Below, piece by piece: positions 5,591-5,747 of a stretch of 5,747 nucleotides of DNA (its first letter is position 1; each line of letters starts with the position of its first letter). The stretch spans positions 1 through 5,747 of the forward strand of contig CALGGM010000025.1 in assembly GCA_937915925.1 (NCBI GenBank), read 5' to 3'. The notes beneath the pieces were generated by a model. That model was given only the letters and a program-made list of their open reading frames with translations, searched no databases and was not told the DNA's origin. Source of the DNA: an uncultured Clostridia bacterium. Lineage in GTDB: Bacteria > Bacillota > Clostridia > Christensenellales > CAG-138. Position numbers and translations under genes: made by a program.

Positions 5591-5624
5591 CCCTGTAGGG
5601 ACGACCGTCGGTCGTCCGCTTTTT
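5591..5624 (+). repeat. Palindromic intergenic repeat, terminator-like
   Basis: CCCTGTAGGG (5591-5600) is itself a short inverted repeat and runs into a 19-nt palindrome. In the palindrome, GGACGACCG (5599-5607) and CGGTCGTCC (5609-5617) flank a single T. Five Ts follow (5620-5624) after GC, so it could act as a back-up terminator for the permease operon. The architecture (TGTAGGG motif plus a 9-1-9 palindrome) resembles the left end of the window, suggesting a dispersed family. Confidence 0.55.
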
Positions 5625-5645
5625 GCTGCGGGGAAGATTCTTCGT

Positions 5646-5716
5646 CACTTTCCTCAGAATGACACAACCGGGCACGCGGCGAACGAAACATGTGTCATCC
5701 TGAGGAGCGGAAAGTG
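5646..5716. repeat. Long imperfect inverted repeat, TGTCATCCTGAG type
   Basis: The left arm CACTTTCCTCAGAATGACAC (5646-5665) is matched by a right arm at 5692-5716, whose complement reads the same apart from one substitution and five extra bases. A 26-nt spacer separates them. The core TGTCATCCTGAG is one I recall from intergenic repeats in many Bacillota genomes. The pair could fold as a long hairpin in RNA or a cruciform in DNA. It has no coding capacity and ends where the putative promoter at 5715 begins. Confidence 0.6.
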
Positions 5717-5723
5717 GTATAAT
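5715..5723 (+). promoter_or_regulatory. Possible extended -10 promoter for a gene to the right
   Basis: TGG followed by a consensus TATAAT (5718-5723) makes an extended -10. No good -35 box is seen at 16-18 nt upstream, where the right arm of the inverted repeat lies. Transcription would start near 5730 and run out of the window. The ATG at 5743 lacks a Shine-Dalgarno sequence and is probably not a start codon. Confidence 0.4.
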
Positions 5724-5747
5724 AAATTTGGACAAAGCTTAAATGAC

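Noticed and set aside
5743..5747. ATG at the right edge as the start of a gene
   Set aside because: No Shine-Dalgarno sequence precedes it, and only five bases of the frame are visible.

Overview
The window looks like chromosomal DNA of a fairly GC-rich member of the Clostridia (Bacillota), possibly an uncultured gut lineage. Three things point there. A DUF4364 winged-helix gene sits next to a PcrA/UvrD helicase, the pyrimidine genes are controlled by a PyrR-type transcription attenuator, and the Shine-Dalgarno sequences are strong GGAGG types with intergenic palindromes of the kind common in these genomes. The taxonomic placement is inferred from gene content, not from a search.

Layout. Positions 1-430 are non-coding or nearly so. 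A GC-rich block of palindromes (about 1-125) is followed by a clearly AT-rich stretch (about 128-420) holding one doubtful 74-codon ORF on the minus strand. Positions 431-3122 carry a leftward two-gene operon: a DUF4364 family putative regulator (2583-3122), then a PcrA/UvrD-type DNA helicase (431-2575). The two genes are 7 nt apart and share a clear sigma-A type promoter at 3145-3173. Positions 3123-3400 are a divergent regulatory region. The rightward promoter (3251-3279) drives a leader with a complete PyrR attenuator: PyrR-binding hairpin, antiterminator and intrinsic terminator. Positions 3401-5500 hold pyrR and a uraA/pyrP-type uracil permease, closed by a strong terminator at 5520-5543. 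Positions 5544-5747 are intergenic, with two palindromic repeat units and a possible extended -10 promoter pointing out of the window.

How it works together. PyrR should sense UMP/UTP against PRPP. With pyrimidines plentiful, it binds the leader hairpin, blocks the antiterminator and lets transcription stop before its own gene, which also shuts off the downstream uracil permease. The leftward operon appears unrelated in function (DNA repair/replication helicase plus putative regulator).

No wholly new system is evident. The least ordinary points are a PcrA whose C-terminus carries two AT-hook-like motifs where a Tudor-like RNA polymerase-binding domain would be expected, a long acidic extracellular insertion in the uracil permease, and the paired palindromic repeats at the two ends.
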